Positions 8,528-16,633 are shown, numbered from the stretch's first letter. The stretch is 46,301 nucleotides of DNA from Richelia sp. SL_2_1 (GCA_012033205.1 JAAUSO010000038.1:1-46301), one strand, 5' to 3'. The notes: generated by a model not told the origin, from the sequence alone. Numbers and translations: made by a program.

Positions 8528-10018
8528 TCAAATATCTAATAATCCATACCGCTTTTGTAATTCTAATAATTTCATCCTTGCTTCACCAGCATTGTCGGCT
8601 AAATCGGCAAACTCGACAAACCGTCGTAATTCTTTTCTTAATAAATTGCGTTCTACTTCCAAAGTCTTTCTATCTAAATCTGGTGGTAATACAATCATGT
8701 CAAATATAGTTGCTCGTTCTTTATTCGGATGAGGACGTAAAATACGTCCCCGTCGCTGGATAAATTGTCGGGGATTGCTCGAACTTGCCAAAATTACCGC
8801 TGTTTTAATTGCTGGAATATCGACTCCTTCATCTAAACAACGAATTGCGACTAAACCTTGTAATTCTCCACTTTCAAATTGATTTCTTAAAGTTTCTCTT
8901 TCTACTAAAGAAGTTTCTGCCGTATACGTACTAACTCTATAACCCAAATCTACCCCCAAAATACGAGTTACTTCCTTGAGTTGATGTAAATTAGCTCTTC
9001 CCTGGGTTTCTTGACAACCGTCGCTGCAATAAAATAATGTATGAGTCGTTTCACCTCTTGTTCTCATTAATTCCCGCAAAGCATTTAATTTATTTTCTGC
9101 TCCACTTACTAATCTTGCACGTTGAATTAATAAGGCTTTAATATCTTCGTGTTCTTCAATATTAATTAAATTGGTATTTTCTTGCTGTCGATAAAATAAA
9201 GCACGTCCAATTTTATGGGTAAGTTTTGCATAAGCGTAACTTTCAGATTCGGTTAATTTTATCGGTATCGGATAATAAAGATAGCGTACCAAAGCACCTT
9301 GAATAATGGCATCTTTTAAAGTAAATTCTGGTTGCAAAACCGCGCCAAAATAATTAAATAAAGATTGAGTTCCCACCTCATCAAAATATCTTTCCGGTGT
9401 TGCAGATAGTCCCAATCTTAAGCCTATACTGCGCGGTAAACTTTCTTCTAACTTAGGTGAACCCAAATTATGCACTTCATCACCAATAATTAAAGTCTTT
9501 TGAGGAAAGTATTTTAACTGAGATTGTAAACCATCACTTATGAATGTCGAATTAGTAGTAATAATTGTGAGAAAAAATTGGGAACCAGAATGCACGTTAT
9601 AAAGTTGAGTAGAAAGTTGGGTTTGCCAATTACGAACATTTTCAAAAGCTAAAATTGGCTTTAAACCAAACTTTTCACATTCTCGCGCCCATTGAGTTAC
9701 AAGATGGCGGTAAGGACACACCACTAGCAATATTTGCAAATTAATTTGACGGTATAATTCATAAGTAATTGCTAATGCTGTGATGGTTTTACCACTACCA
9801 GTCGCCATTTTTAACGTACCTCTACCATTATTGGCAAACCAATTATTTGCAGCTTGCTTTTGATAGCCTCGCAATTGCAATGATTGCGGAATTTTCGGAC
9901 ATCCCGGTAATGGTTGCTTTGCTTGGTAAATACTTTTGTTTTCGCTTGCATAACCCGGATAGGGTATTTTTAAACGAAAATTAATTGGTGTATTAGCTTC
10001 TTTTGGCGTTAAATACAT
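8528..10018 (-). CDS. SF2 DEAD/DEAH-type helicase (XPB-like; possibly phosphorothioation-restriction type)
   Basis: This 496-residue protein is an ATP-dependent nucleic-acid translocase of superfamily 2. Visible motifs are the Q-like LRGYQKQAANNW, Walker A MATGSGKT, DEVH box IIGDEVHN, motif III LGLSATPERY, and in the second RecA lobe LVAIRCLDEGVDIP and the arginine-finger motif QFIQRRGRILRP. No nuclease or methylase domain is attached. Its length and N-terminal extension remind me of the stand-alone helicases annotated in cyanobacteria as DNA phosphorothioation restriction proteins, but no dnd genes lie in this window, so that name is unproven. It could equally act in repair. It is convergent with the fusion gene and separated from lexA by repeats. 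Confidence 0.85.
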   Translation of the reverse strand: MYLTPKEANTPINFRLKIPYPGYASENKSIYQAKQPLPGCPKIPQSLQLRGYQKQAANNWFANNGRGTLKMATGSGKTITALAITYELYRQINLQILLVVCPYRHLVTQWARECEKFGLKPILAFENVRNWQTQLSTQLYNVHSGSQFFLTIITTNSTFISDGLQSQLKYFPQKTLIIGDEVHNLGSPKLEESLPRSIGLRLGLSATPERYFDEVGTQSLFNYFGAVLQPEFTLKDAIIQGALVRYLYYPIPIKLTESESYAYAKLTHKIGRALFYRQQENTNLINIEEHEDIKALLIQRARLVSGAENKLNALRELMRTRGETTHTLFYCSDGCQETQGRANLHQLKEVTRILGVDLGYRVSTYTAETSLVERETLRNQFESGELQGLVAIRCLDEGVDIPAIKTAVILASSSNPRQFIQRRGRILRPHPNKERATIFDMIVLPPDLDRKTLEVERNLLRKELRRFVEFADLADNAGEARMKLLELQKRYGLLDI

Positions 10019-10070
10019 AAAATGGCGGCTACCCTGGCAGTTTTAAGAGATGGGGAGATGGGGGGATGCT

Positions 10071-10135
10071 AAGTAATAAGTAATAAGTAATAAGTAATAA
10101 GTAATAAGTAATAAGTAATAAGTAATAAGTAATAA
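10071..10135. repeat. STRR, AAGTAAT heptamers
   Basis: About nine perfect units of AAGTAAT lie between the helicase start and the lexA 3' end. Shorter related runs (ACTCCTA, 10140-10172) follow. Confidence 0.92.
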
Positions 10136-10237
10136 ATTCTTACTCCTAACTTCTTACTCCTAACTTTTAACTCCATGTCCTTACTGAGATATTCAAAAGG
10201 GAGTAGAGGGTGATGGGGGAATAGTTGATAACATACC

Positions 10238-10267
10238 ATTACCAATTACCAATTACCAATTACCAAT
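10238..10267. repeat. STRR, ACCAATT heptamers downstream of lexA
   Basis: About four units of ACCAATT end eight bases before the lexA stop codon on the other side. This is a separate array with a different unit from the neighbouring 10071 array. Confidence 0.85.
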
Positions 10268-10274
10268 GCTTAAT

Positions 10275-10886
10275 TCAACTATTATAATTACGCCAAACGG
10301 CAACTAAGGAACCTTGTACTTGTACCTGTCGTGCATCAACTTCAATTGGCTGATATTTCGAGTTTGCGGGTTCGAGGGTAATGCGATCGCAACTTGTGCG
10401 ATAAAACCGCTTTAATGTAGTACCATGTCCGGATACCATGGCAGCAACAATTGTACCGTCTTTGAGCATATCTGGTTCCTGTACGGGATGCAAAAATACC
10501 ATGTCTCCATCCAGAATGGAATCTTCAATCATGCTGTCACCAGTTACCCGCAAAGCATAAGTTTGAAAGGGTAATTTGATCTCTTGAAAATCCAAATGTT
10601 CCACTGCATCGGTAAAGGGTTCGATTAAACCACCCGCAGCTATGGTACCTAAAATCGGTACACCAGGATTTTCCGGATGCAAAACTCTTATTGTCCGCGC
10701 TTTACCTTCACTCCACTCAATATACCCCTTGTTGCGTAAATGCTCTAAACGACTTTGAATCGGTGCTGGTGATCTCAAATTCATCGCTTGCATCATCTGA
10801 CGAATTGAAGGTGAATGCTGACGCATTCGGATATATTCCGTCAACCAATCGTAAAGTTCTCTTTGTGCTTCTGTCAGTTTTTCCAT
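10275..10886 (-). CDS. lexA: LexA repressor/protease
   Basis: LexA is a DNA-binding repressor that is cleaved when RecA senses DNA damage. In some unicellular cyanobacteria it has shifted to redox or carbon control. The start is placed at the ATG at 10886 (MEKLTEAQRELYDWL), since the family begins there; the upstream frame only offers a TTG. Residues 1-65 are the winged helix DNA-binding domain. The Ala84-Gly85 cleavage site (TIAAGG), nucleophile Ser118 (VTGDSM) and Lys159 (GTTLKRF) are all present, so it looks fully competent for self-cleavage. A near-perfect SOS box lies 34 bases upstream of the start (10920-10932), which implies autorepression. The length of 203 residues is normal. Confidence 0.96.
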   Translation of the reverse strand: MEKLTEAQRELYDWLTEYIRMRQHSPSIRQMMQAMNLRSPAPIQSRLEHLRNKGYIEWSEGKARTIRVLHPENPGVPILGTIAAGGLIEPFTDAVEHLDFQEIKLPFQTYALRVTGDSMIEDSILDGDMVFLHPVQEPDMLKDGTIVAAMVSGHGTTLKRFYRTSCDRITLEPANSKYQPIEVDARQVQVQGSLVAVWRNYNS

Positions 10887-10919
10887 AATAATAAGGGAAG
10901 TAAAATACAAATGTCCTTA

Positions 10920-10932
10920 GAACATTAGTACT
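10920..10932 (-). promoter_or_regulatory. LexA (SOS) box upstream of lexA
   Basis: The minus strand reads AGTACTAATGTTC followed by T. This fits the published Nostoc-type SOS box RGTACNNNDGTWCB at every defined position. It lies just upstream of the lexA start, where it would give negative autoregulation. Confidence 0.8.
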
Positions 10933-11118
10933 ACAAAAAACCTGATAACGGCAAAGTTTTTTGCTTGTTATATGGCAATTTTTAAATAATTTTTGAATCA
11001 ACACCCGATTAGCAGGGGAGATTTTGGATTGAAATTGAGACTTGTCCAAAATTTAAAATCCAAAATCTAAAACGGAAATTTAAACCAAAAAATTAACACA
11101 AATAATTAACACAAATAA

Positions 11119-12045
11119 TTAAACTGGTTCGGCGGACATTATGCTGGCAAGTAAAGCTTTTTGGACGTGAAGTCGATTTTCTGCTTGTTGCCAAACTCGC
11201 GAATGTTGTCCTTCAATAACAGCATTTGTGATTTCTTGATCGCGATGTGCTGGTAAACAGTGTAAAACAATCGCTTTTGGGTGAGCAAAACTCAACAATT
11301 CCTGATTAATTTGATAGGGTTTGAAAATTGGCATTCGGTTTTCTGCTTCTTTTTCTTGTCCCATACTTGCCCATACATCAGTATAAAGTATATTAGCATT
11401 CTTCGCTGCGTTTTCGGGGCTTTTGGTAATCATAACTTGACTTTTTCCATTTGCGATCGCAGAGGCTTGTTTGAGGACATCTGGATTCGGTTCGTAACCG
11501 CTGGGGGTGGCAATGTTCACATTCATTCCTACTAAAGCACACCCCAACATCAGGGAATTTGCAACATTGTTGCCGTCACCGACATAAGTTAAAGTTAAAT
11601 CTTTGAAAGTTTGGAATTCTTCTTGAATTGTCAATAAATCAGCTAAAACTTGACAGGGATGCTCCAAATCTGTGAGGGCGTTAATGACTGGAATCTGGGC
11701 ATAATTTGCGAAGGTTTCCAATTCTTGTTGTTCAAAGGTACGAATTGCCAGGCAGTCGAGATATTTATCTAATACTCTGGCAGTATCTTCAATTGGTTCT
11801 CCGCGACTAACTTGAGTAACATTAGGATTAAGGTCAATAACTTGTCCACCTAATTGGTACATTGCCACGGTAAAACTTACCCGTGTTCTAGTGGAGGCTT
11901 TAGAAAATAGTAGCCCCAATACTTTATTACAGCGCAATTTCAATTTTTGTGATTTTAATTGAGTTGCCATCTGCAAAAGTTCTTCAATTTCTACTGCGCT
12001 CAAATCTGCTATGCCTAATAAATCTCGTTGACTTAACGCTGTCAT
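11119..12045 (-). CDS. argF: Ornithine carbamoyltransferase
   Basis: This cytoplasmic enzyme makes citrulline from ornithine and carbamoyl phosphate in arginine synthesis. The 308 residues carry the carbamoyl-phosphate site KASTRTRVSF, the second site HPCQVLADL, and the ornithine-binding and catalytic HCLPAHR near the C-terminus. This last motif separates it from the paralogous PyrB found later in the window. The ATG at 12045 gives the standard N-terminus (MTALSQRDLLGIADLS). The gene stands alone, with lexA downstream on the same strand across about 230 bases. Its product links to the arginine-degrading enzyme encoded at 37480. Confidence 0.97.
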   Translation of the reverse strand: MTALSQRDLLGIADLSAVEIEELLQMATQLKSQKLKLRCNKVLGLLFSKASTRTRVSFTVAMYQLGGQVIDLNPNVTQVSRGEPIEDTARVLDKYLDCLAIRTFEQQELETFANYAQIPVINALTDLEHPCQVLADLLTIQEEFQTFKDLTLTYVGDGNNVANSLMLGCALVGMNVNIATPSGYEPNPDVLKQASAIANGKSQVMITKSPENAAKNANILYTDVWASMGQEKEAENRMPIFKPYQINQELLSFAHPKAIVLHCLPAHRDQEITNAVIEGQHSRVWQQAENRLHVQKALLASIMSAEPV

Positions 12046-12059
12046 GCTTTTTAATGATG

Positions 12060-12392
12060 TTTAGGAACAATTAAGTGTTACGTTTTTTCAATTTATGCGA
12101 ACATCTTTCAAGAACCCTGAAATATTCCGTTGTTCGGTGAAATGCTCGCGATAATACAAGATTAGAATAACTGTAAATTTGGATTTTTTTGATATTTAGG
12201 ATTATTTCTCTATTACAATAACTGTGCTTTCAGACTTGGGTAAATCACTCTCTAGGCAGAGAAAATTATTGACATAATCTGCTTGTTTGATTTGCATGGC
12301 AAGTCAAGGGCTTTCTGTAGGTTAACTGATAACTGAAAAAGGTCTTTACAATATGATTTTTTCTGGTATAATTGCAAAATAGTGTGACTATT
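12060..12392. other. Intergenic region between argF and tRNA-Thr
   Basis: About 330 bases hold no gene that I can see. They should contain the argF promoter (reading left) and the tRNA promoter (reading right). Confidence 0.4.
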
Positions 12393-12464
12393 GCCAGCAT
12401 GGCTCAGTGGTAGAGCAACGCACTTGTAATGCGTAGGTCGTCGGTTCAAATCCGACTGCTGGCT
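12393..12464 (+). tRNA. tRNA-Thr (anticodon TGT)
   Basis: It folds as a full cloverleaf: acceptor GCCAGCA/TGCTGGC, D arm GCTC-AGTGGTAGA-GC, anticodon stem CGCA/TGCG with loop CTTGTAA (anticodon TGT), and T arm GTCGG-TTCAAAT-CCGAC. CCA is not encoded. The gene is intact although a transposon-like end lies 31 bases downstream. Confidence 0.97.
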
Positions 12465-12495
12465 TTTGGATAGTAAGCGTATTTTTTTTGGCTTA

Positions 12496-12896
12496 TGTAC
12501 ATTTCTACACTGCCAGATTAATTGTCGCCGTGACAAATTGTTGTCGTCGAAGCATTGGTGACAAATTAGTGTCGTCGAGCTTAATCACCAATACTCACAT
12601 TTTAACTCACTTCGATGGCATCGGAAGAAGGAAGAGGGAAGAGAATCGAGCGGGGAAACTACTTCATAACTTCTCCTCGCTTCGGGGTTAAAGTCCCCTG
12701 AGTCATAGGTTGCATGAAATGCGTTGGGGTTTAAATCCCCATAGACTATCCAACATATCCCTCTTCCTTCTTCCTTCAACATCGGTTTTTAATACATATG
12801 CTATTTAAAACACAGCCTAATTCGGTTATGTGCGATAATTTTCTGTGCTGACCTACTTAATTTGTGAAATAGCGACATCTAATTTGGGAATGTACA
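12496..12896. mobile_element. Miniature element with type V-K CAST (Tn7-like) ends, next to tRNA-Thr
   Basis: The left end begins TGTACATT at 12496. It is followed by three direct copies of a TnsB-type site: TGCCAGATTAATTGTCGCCG (12511-12530), TGACAAATTGTTGTCGTCG (12531-12549) and TGACAAATTAGTGTCGTCG (12559-12577). The right end, read inward on the minus strand, also starts TGTACATT (12896) and has CAAATTAGATGTCGCT and CACAAATTAAGTAGGTCAG as inverted sites (12848-12890). Terminal TGTACA and TGACAAATT...TGTCGTCG repeats are the hallmark of cyanobacterial Cas12k transposons, which insert beside tRNA genes. The 401-bp interior has no cas12k, tnsB, tnsC, tniQ or CRISPR array, only GAAGGAAGAGGGA inverted repeats and GGGGTTTAAATCCCC-type hairpins. 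The flanks (GCTTA and CCTTC) match at only 3 of 5 bases, so a clean target duplication is not seen. I read it as a non-autonomous or internally deleted CAST remnant. Confidence 0.7.
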
Positions 12897-13115
12897 CCTT
12901 CAGTATCTGATAGGTCGCGTTTTTTCATTTCGATGACGGCGAGTTTTTCACCATGAAAAACCAGCAGATAATTAGCGATGTCTGCTTGAGCGCCCTGATT
13001 TTTAGTTCCCTTTCTCCGGCGATAAAATTTATCTACAGTCGAATTTATCGTGTAATCACTGAAGCACGATCACATCTTTTTCAGCGATATTATTGGGTAG
13101 GATGGCATTTGCATG
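12897..13115 (-). pseudogene. Decayed N-terminal fragment of a type I restriction HsdR-like protein
   Basis: On the minus strand, broken reading frames spell fragments such as QGAQADIANYLLVF, then after a one-base shift HGEKLAVIEMKKRDLSDTEG. This is the nuclease-fold N-terminus of HsdR-type DEAD helicases, including the conserved AVIExK and the LSDTEGV that leads into AQAK in intact relatives. Stops and frameshifts break it upstream as well (after NNIAEKDVIVLQ). The similarity ends exactly at the TGTACA of the CAST-like right end, so the gene was either cut by that element or lost its remainder with it. No HsdM or HsdS gene is nearby. Confidence 0.5.
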
Positions 13116-13216
13116 AATAAATCGACTAAAAGTTCCCGATTTTCGCCAAAAAGAGGAATTTGTTCCGAACATTGCCTACTTACAGAATTATCAAAAATAT
13201 ACAGGAAGCATCAATT

Positions 13217-13795
13217 ATGAATAATATTTACGGATATTATGTCGATAAACCTCTCAGCCAAGACCAATTGACATTAAAATTTTCGCCTTGTTCAATTCCC
13301 ATCAAGGATCGTTGGAGAAACAACGGATTATCCGCAGATTTTATGGCTGATTATCTCGCCACTTTTATTCCCAAAGATGATTACGAGCCTAGCACCATTC
13401 AACGACAGGAAGAAGTCAAAAGTGCTGCCAGTTATATTGCTAATGAGTTACTAGAAAACTCGATGAAATATTGCGATTATGGTGCAAAATTTTCCATTAG
13501 CATCCAACTCCAACTAGATGCGGATCAAATTCGTTTTTTTGTGACTAATAGTATCGCTAAAGCTTCGATCGAACCATTCAAAGCATTCATCGAACAAATG
13601 ATCAATTCTGACCCCAGCGAATTGTATTTCCAACAATTAGAAAAGAATGCAGAAAATCAAAATAGTACCGCATCGGGACTCGGATTGCTGAGTATGGTAA
13701 ATGATTATTCAGCAATGTTGGGATGGAAGTTTGAAACAGTTTGCGAGAAACCAGAAATTATTGCTATAACAACAATGGTGCAACTCACCTTCTAG
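13217..13795 (+). CDS. Anti-sigma-factor-like ATPase (RsbW/Slr1861 type)
   Basis: This is a 192-residue HATPase-fold protein of the kind that phosphorylates a STAS partner in partner-switching pathways. The N-box SYIANELLENSMKY (about residues 75-88) and the glycine-rich lid region SGLGLLSMVNDYSAML (about 154-169) are visible. The start at 13217 has GGAA about 9 bases upstream and the family-like N-terminus; an upstream reading from 13160 overlaps decayed HsdR DNA and is less likely. It is followed by a STAS protein and an IcfG-like phosphatase in the same direction, the same trio as around icfG (slr1860) of Synechocystis. Its partner is therefore likely to be the neighbour. Confidence 0.8.
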   Translation: MNNIYGYYVDKPLSQDQLTLKFSPCSIPIKDRWRNNGLSADFMADYLATFIPKDDYEPSTIQRQEEVKSAASYIANELLENSMKYCDYGAKFSISIQLQLDADQIRFFVTNSIAKASIEPFKAFIEQMINSDPSELYFQQLEKNAENQNSTASGLGLLSMVNDYSAMLGWKFETVCEKPEIIAITTMVQLTF

Positions 13796-13887
13796 CATGA
13801 ATTGAATCAATTTTGGACGTAGATCAATATAAAAATTAACTGAAAAATCTTGCACTCTATCTATTTACTGCTGTTTGGCTATTAATT

Positions 13888-14232
13888 ATGGAAATCAAAG
13901 GCGATAATTATAAAGTTTGTTACGATACCAATTCCGCAAGTGTCAATTTTCATGGTAGCTTGCGTTTAAATGGCATGACAGAATATTCACTAATTTTAGA
14001 TATGTTGACTGGTATTATTGATAGTAATCCTCCCCGGTTAACATTGAATTTAATGCATTTAGAATTTCTCAACAGTTCGGGAATTACCATGCTTTCCAAA
14101 TTTTTTATTGGGATGCGAAATAATAAAAATATGCACCTGATGGTACTCGCTTCTAATGCAATTCCCTGGCAGGGAAAACTTCTCAAAAACTTGCAGCGTC
14201 TCGTACCAAATTTAAACTTTAAAATTGTGTAA
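13888..14232 (+). CDS. STAS-domain protein (anti-sigma-factor antagonist type)
   Basis: This 114-residue single STAS domain has the typical strand-helix pattern and the loop LEFLNSSGITMLSKF, whose serines are where SpoIIAA/RsbV-type proteins are phosphorylated. It should be phosphorylated by the ATPase encoded just upstream and dephosphorylated by the PP2C phosphatase encoded downstream. It starts at the ATG at 13888, 93 bases after the previous gene. A degenerate copy of its C-terminal half lies about 100 bases downstream. Confidence 0.82.
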   Translation: MEIKGDNYKVCYDTNSASVNFHGSLRLNGMTEYSLILDMLTGIIDSNPPRLTLNLMHLEFLNSSGITMLSKFFIGMRNNKNMHLMVLASNAIPWQGKLLKNLQRLVPNLNFKIV

Positions 14233-14332
14233 ATTGAAAATAATTTAACTTTAATGATGTATTTTCGTCAGCATTGAAGGGTATATTTAAATTTATAAAT
14301 AGTCAAATTTAAGGGAAAAAGTAACCAATTTT

Positions 14333-14458
14333 ATGATTGCGATGCGAAACAAAACTATTCATCTGATGATTGTCGATTATAACAATTTTCACTGATAAGG
14401 AAAATTATTGAAAAATTGACAGCGATTAATGCCTTCAATGAAATTAAGGTTTGTTTAG
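14333..14458 (+). pseudogene. Decayed C-terminal copy of the adjacent STAS gene
   Basis: Translated from 14333, the frame gives MIAMRNKTIHLMIV, then after two stops GKLLKN, one more stop, and QRLMPSMKLRFV. This lines up throughout with the end of the intact STAS protein just upstream (IGMRNNKNMHLMVL, GKLLKNLQRLVPNLNFKIV). Three in-frame stops show it is not expressed as a protein. It is a leftover of a tandem duplication whose first half is no longer recognisable. Confidence 0.75.
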
Positions 14459-14882
14459 TTTTTTAAAATTTAATCAAAAAGACGGGATTGGAAAAATACT
14501 CATTCTATATTTTAGATTTGTCCGGGATTGAGTTATAGACTTTTAATATTCGAGTTGAATGAATAATTTCTAGCCCATATTTATACAACCCCTATTTGCT
14601 TATGAATTATCGGAATTACGGAAATATGGAATGGATATGGGGAAAATTTCACTACCATTTGGGGAAAATTTGAGAACTTTTGATATTTTTGGGAAATTAT
14701 CGGGAATTATATCTCTAAACCAGATTAAATAATCAATTTTCAACCATATTCTCAGTTTCCTTACTTCATGACTAACTACCGAAATAAATAGATCGCACAT
14801 CGATCAAGATTTTGGACTTGTTTATTGATCGCGAACTAATGAAATTTGGGATTTGCTTGAAACTAGTAATACAGGCAAGAGT
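14459..14882. other. Gene-free region upstream of the PP2C phosphatase
   Basis: About 420 AT-rich bases contain several GGGAAAATTT-like and GGGAATTAT-like words but no gene that I can see. The phosphatase promoter probably lies here, so it may be transcribed apart from the ATPase/STAS pair. Confidence 0.4.
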
Positions 14883-16406
14883 ATGTCTCAATCCATAAAA
14901 CCTTTTTATCTAAATATTTTTAGTGCGAAAAAATATCGTACTATTCTTCTTTCTGCGGTTCTGTTCTTGACTTTCGATTTGGGTGTACTGTTACCCAACT
15001 TTCTGATCTCCAGCAACCTCAAAAAAGATGCCGTCAGCATCAACCTGGCAGGTAGACAGCGGATGTTATCCCAAAAGATTACAAAAGCATTGCTCCAGGT
15101 AAAAGTAGCCCAATTAGCTCAAAGAGACACGGGAAAAGCCAAGCAAGAACTCGAAAAATCTTTCCAACTGTTCGACGATACCCTACTGGGATTCGATCGC
15201 GGAAAAATAGTAACAGGTGGTGATGACAAACCAGTATTCCTCGATGGAGTAACCACAACTCAAGCCAAGGAAATAATCGCCCAAGCTCAAACAATTTGGT
15301 TACCCTATAAAACCAAAATTCAATCGGTACTGGCAAGCAGCGATAATTCTCTCACAGCATCCTTGGAGGATGCAATCGTCTACACAGAAGGCAATAACCT
15401 CAAGTTGCTCGACTTGATGAACCAACTCACTACCGAACAACAACAAAGAGCCGACAATAAAGCCAATACCCTGCAAATCATCCAAACCACAGGGCTGATT
15501 TTTGCCCTGATCAACTTCTTCATCCTCCTTTCCCACAGTCTCCGCAAGTTCAAAGATCACGATATTCAAATTCAACTTGCCAGCGCGGAAATTGAAGCAC
15601 TCAACGAAAAACTCGAACAAGACAACCTCCGCATGAAACAAGAGTTGGACGTAACTCGACAAGTCCAACAAATGATTCTCCCCAGAGCCAAAGAATTGGC
15701 AGAAATCCCCGATTTGGATATTGCTGGCTTCATGCAAACCGCAAGCGAAGTTGGTGGTGATTATTACGATGTTATCCATCACGATGGTAAAGTCAAAATC
15801 GGTATTGGTGATGTTACCGGACATGGACTCGAAAGCGGAATGCTAATGCTGATGGTACAAACCGCAGTCCGGACTTTGCTAATTAACAACCAAACCGATC
15901 CTAAAATTTTCTTAGATGTTCTCAATCGCACAATTTACCAAAACATCCAACGCATGGAATTGGATAAAAATATGACCCTATCCATCCTCGACTACGAAGA
16001 TGGAAAAATGAGGATATCCGGGCAGCACGAGGAAATATTGGTAGTGCGTCGGGGAGGAATGGTGCAGCGTCTGGATACCGTCGATTTAGGTTTACCCATC
16101 GGCATGGAAGAAGACATCGCAGAATTTATCGGTTACGCGGATGTACATTTATATCCCGGCGATATGGTAGTTCTTTACACTGATGGAATTACGGAAGCTG
16201 AGAATTCCAATAAAGAACAATACGGACTTAAGCAATTAATGAATGTGATCAAAGACAATTGGGATAAAACCGCAGAAGAAGTTAAACTGGCAATTATTCA
16301 AGATTTGAGTGTATTTGCAGGGGATAGCAAACCTCTCGATGATATTACTTTGGTGGTGTTGAAGCGAAAGATTGCACCAGCGAAGGAGTTGAGTGTTGCT
16401 AGTTAA
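14883..16406 (+). CDS. IcfG-like PP2C/SpoIIE phosphatase with PilJ-type sensor domain
   Basis: This membrane protein phosphatase should dephosphorylate the STAS protein. Membrane segment 1 is at about residues 19-42. It is followed by a PilJ/type-IV-pilus-MCP-like ligand region starting VSINLAGRQRMLSQKI, membrane segment 2 at about 202-219, a coiled coil (IEALNEKLEQDNLRMKQELD), and a SpoIIE-type PP2C domain. The metal-binding motifs of that domain are present: VGGDYYDV, GDVTGHGLESG, YTDGITEAEN and DDITLVVLK. The ATG at 14883 (MSQSIKPFYL) is preferred over an upstream TTG at 14853. The architecture and neighbours match Synechocystis IcfG (Slr1860), which is involved in the response to inorganic carbon and glucose. 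The signal sensed here is unknown. Confidence 0.9.
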   Translation: MSQSIKPFYLNIFSAKKYRTILLSAVLFLTFDLGVLLPNFLISSNLKKDAVSINLAGRQRMLSQKITKALLQVKVAQLAQRDTGKAKQELEKSFQLFDDTLLGFDRGKIVTGGDDKPVFLDGVTTTQAKEIIAQAQTIWLPYKTKIQSVLASSDNSLTASLEDAIVYTEGNNLKLLDLMNQLTTEQQQRADNKANTLQIIQTTGLIFALINFFILLSHSLRKFKDHDIQIQLASAEIEALNEKLEQDNLRMKQELDVTRQVQQMILPRAKELAEIPDLDIAGFMQTASEVGGDYYDVIHHDGKVKIGIGDVTGHGLESGMLMLMVQTAVRTLLINNQTDPKIFLDVLNRTIYQNIQRMELDKNMTLSILDYEDGKMRISGQHEEILVVRRGGMVQRLDTVDLGLPIGMEEDIAEFIGYADVHLYPGDMVVLYTDGITEAENSNKEQYGLKQLMNVIKDNWDKTAEEVKLAIIQDLSVFAGDSKPLDDITLVVLKRKIAPAKELSVAS

Positions 16407-16633
16407 TTTGTGATCTTGAGCGATGGATAAATTTGAGGGGTAGGAAAGCCTATCCCATTAAGTACTCAGAATTAATTACTTCCCTATCGGCGAAACAGTC
16501 GTTACCACAAATTAATAATCAAAATTTTGTGTGACCGTTATCGTTTAAAATTATTAAGTCAAAAATCAAATACCAGCAATTAAAAAAAACAAAATTGCTG
16601 TGATTTTGAAAGTTAGTAATTATAGCAAAGAAT

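Noticed and set aside
8528-10018. Naming the helicase as part of a working DNA phosphorothioation defence system
   Set aside because: No dnd modification or partner genes lie in the window, so the call is kept at the level of SF2 helicase.
12680-12760. tRNA-like or homing-spacer-like sequence (AAATGCGTTGGGGTTTAAATCC) inside the miniature element, similar in places to the 3' half of tRNA-Thr
   Set aside because: The match is broken by gaps and is better explained by two local hairpins (GCAT/ATGC and GGGG/CCCC). No CRISPR repeat precedes it.
15079-15824. Minus-strand open frames of 85 and 174 residues across the phosphatase gene
   Set aside because: They are antisense shadows of a well-supported coding sequence.
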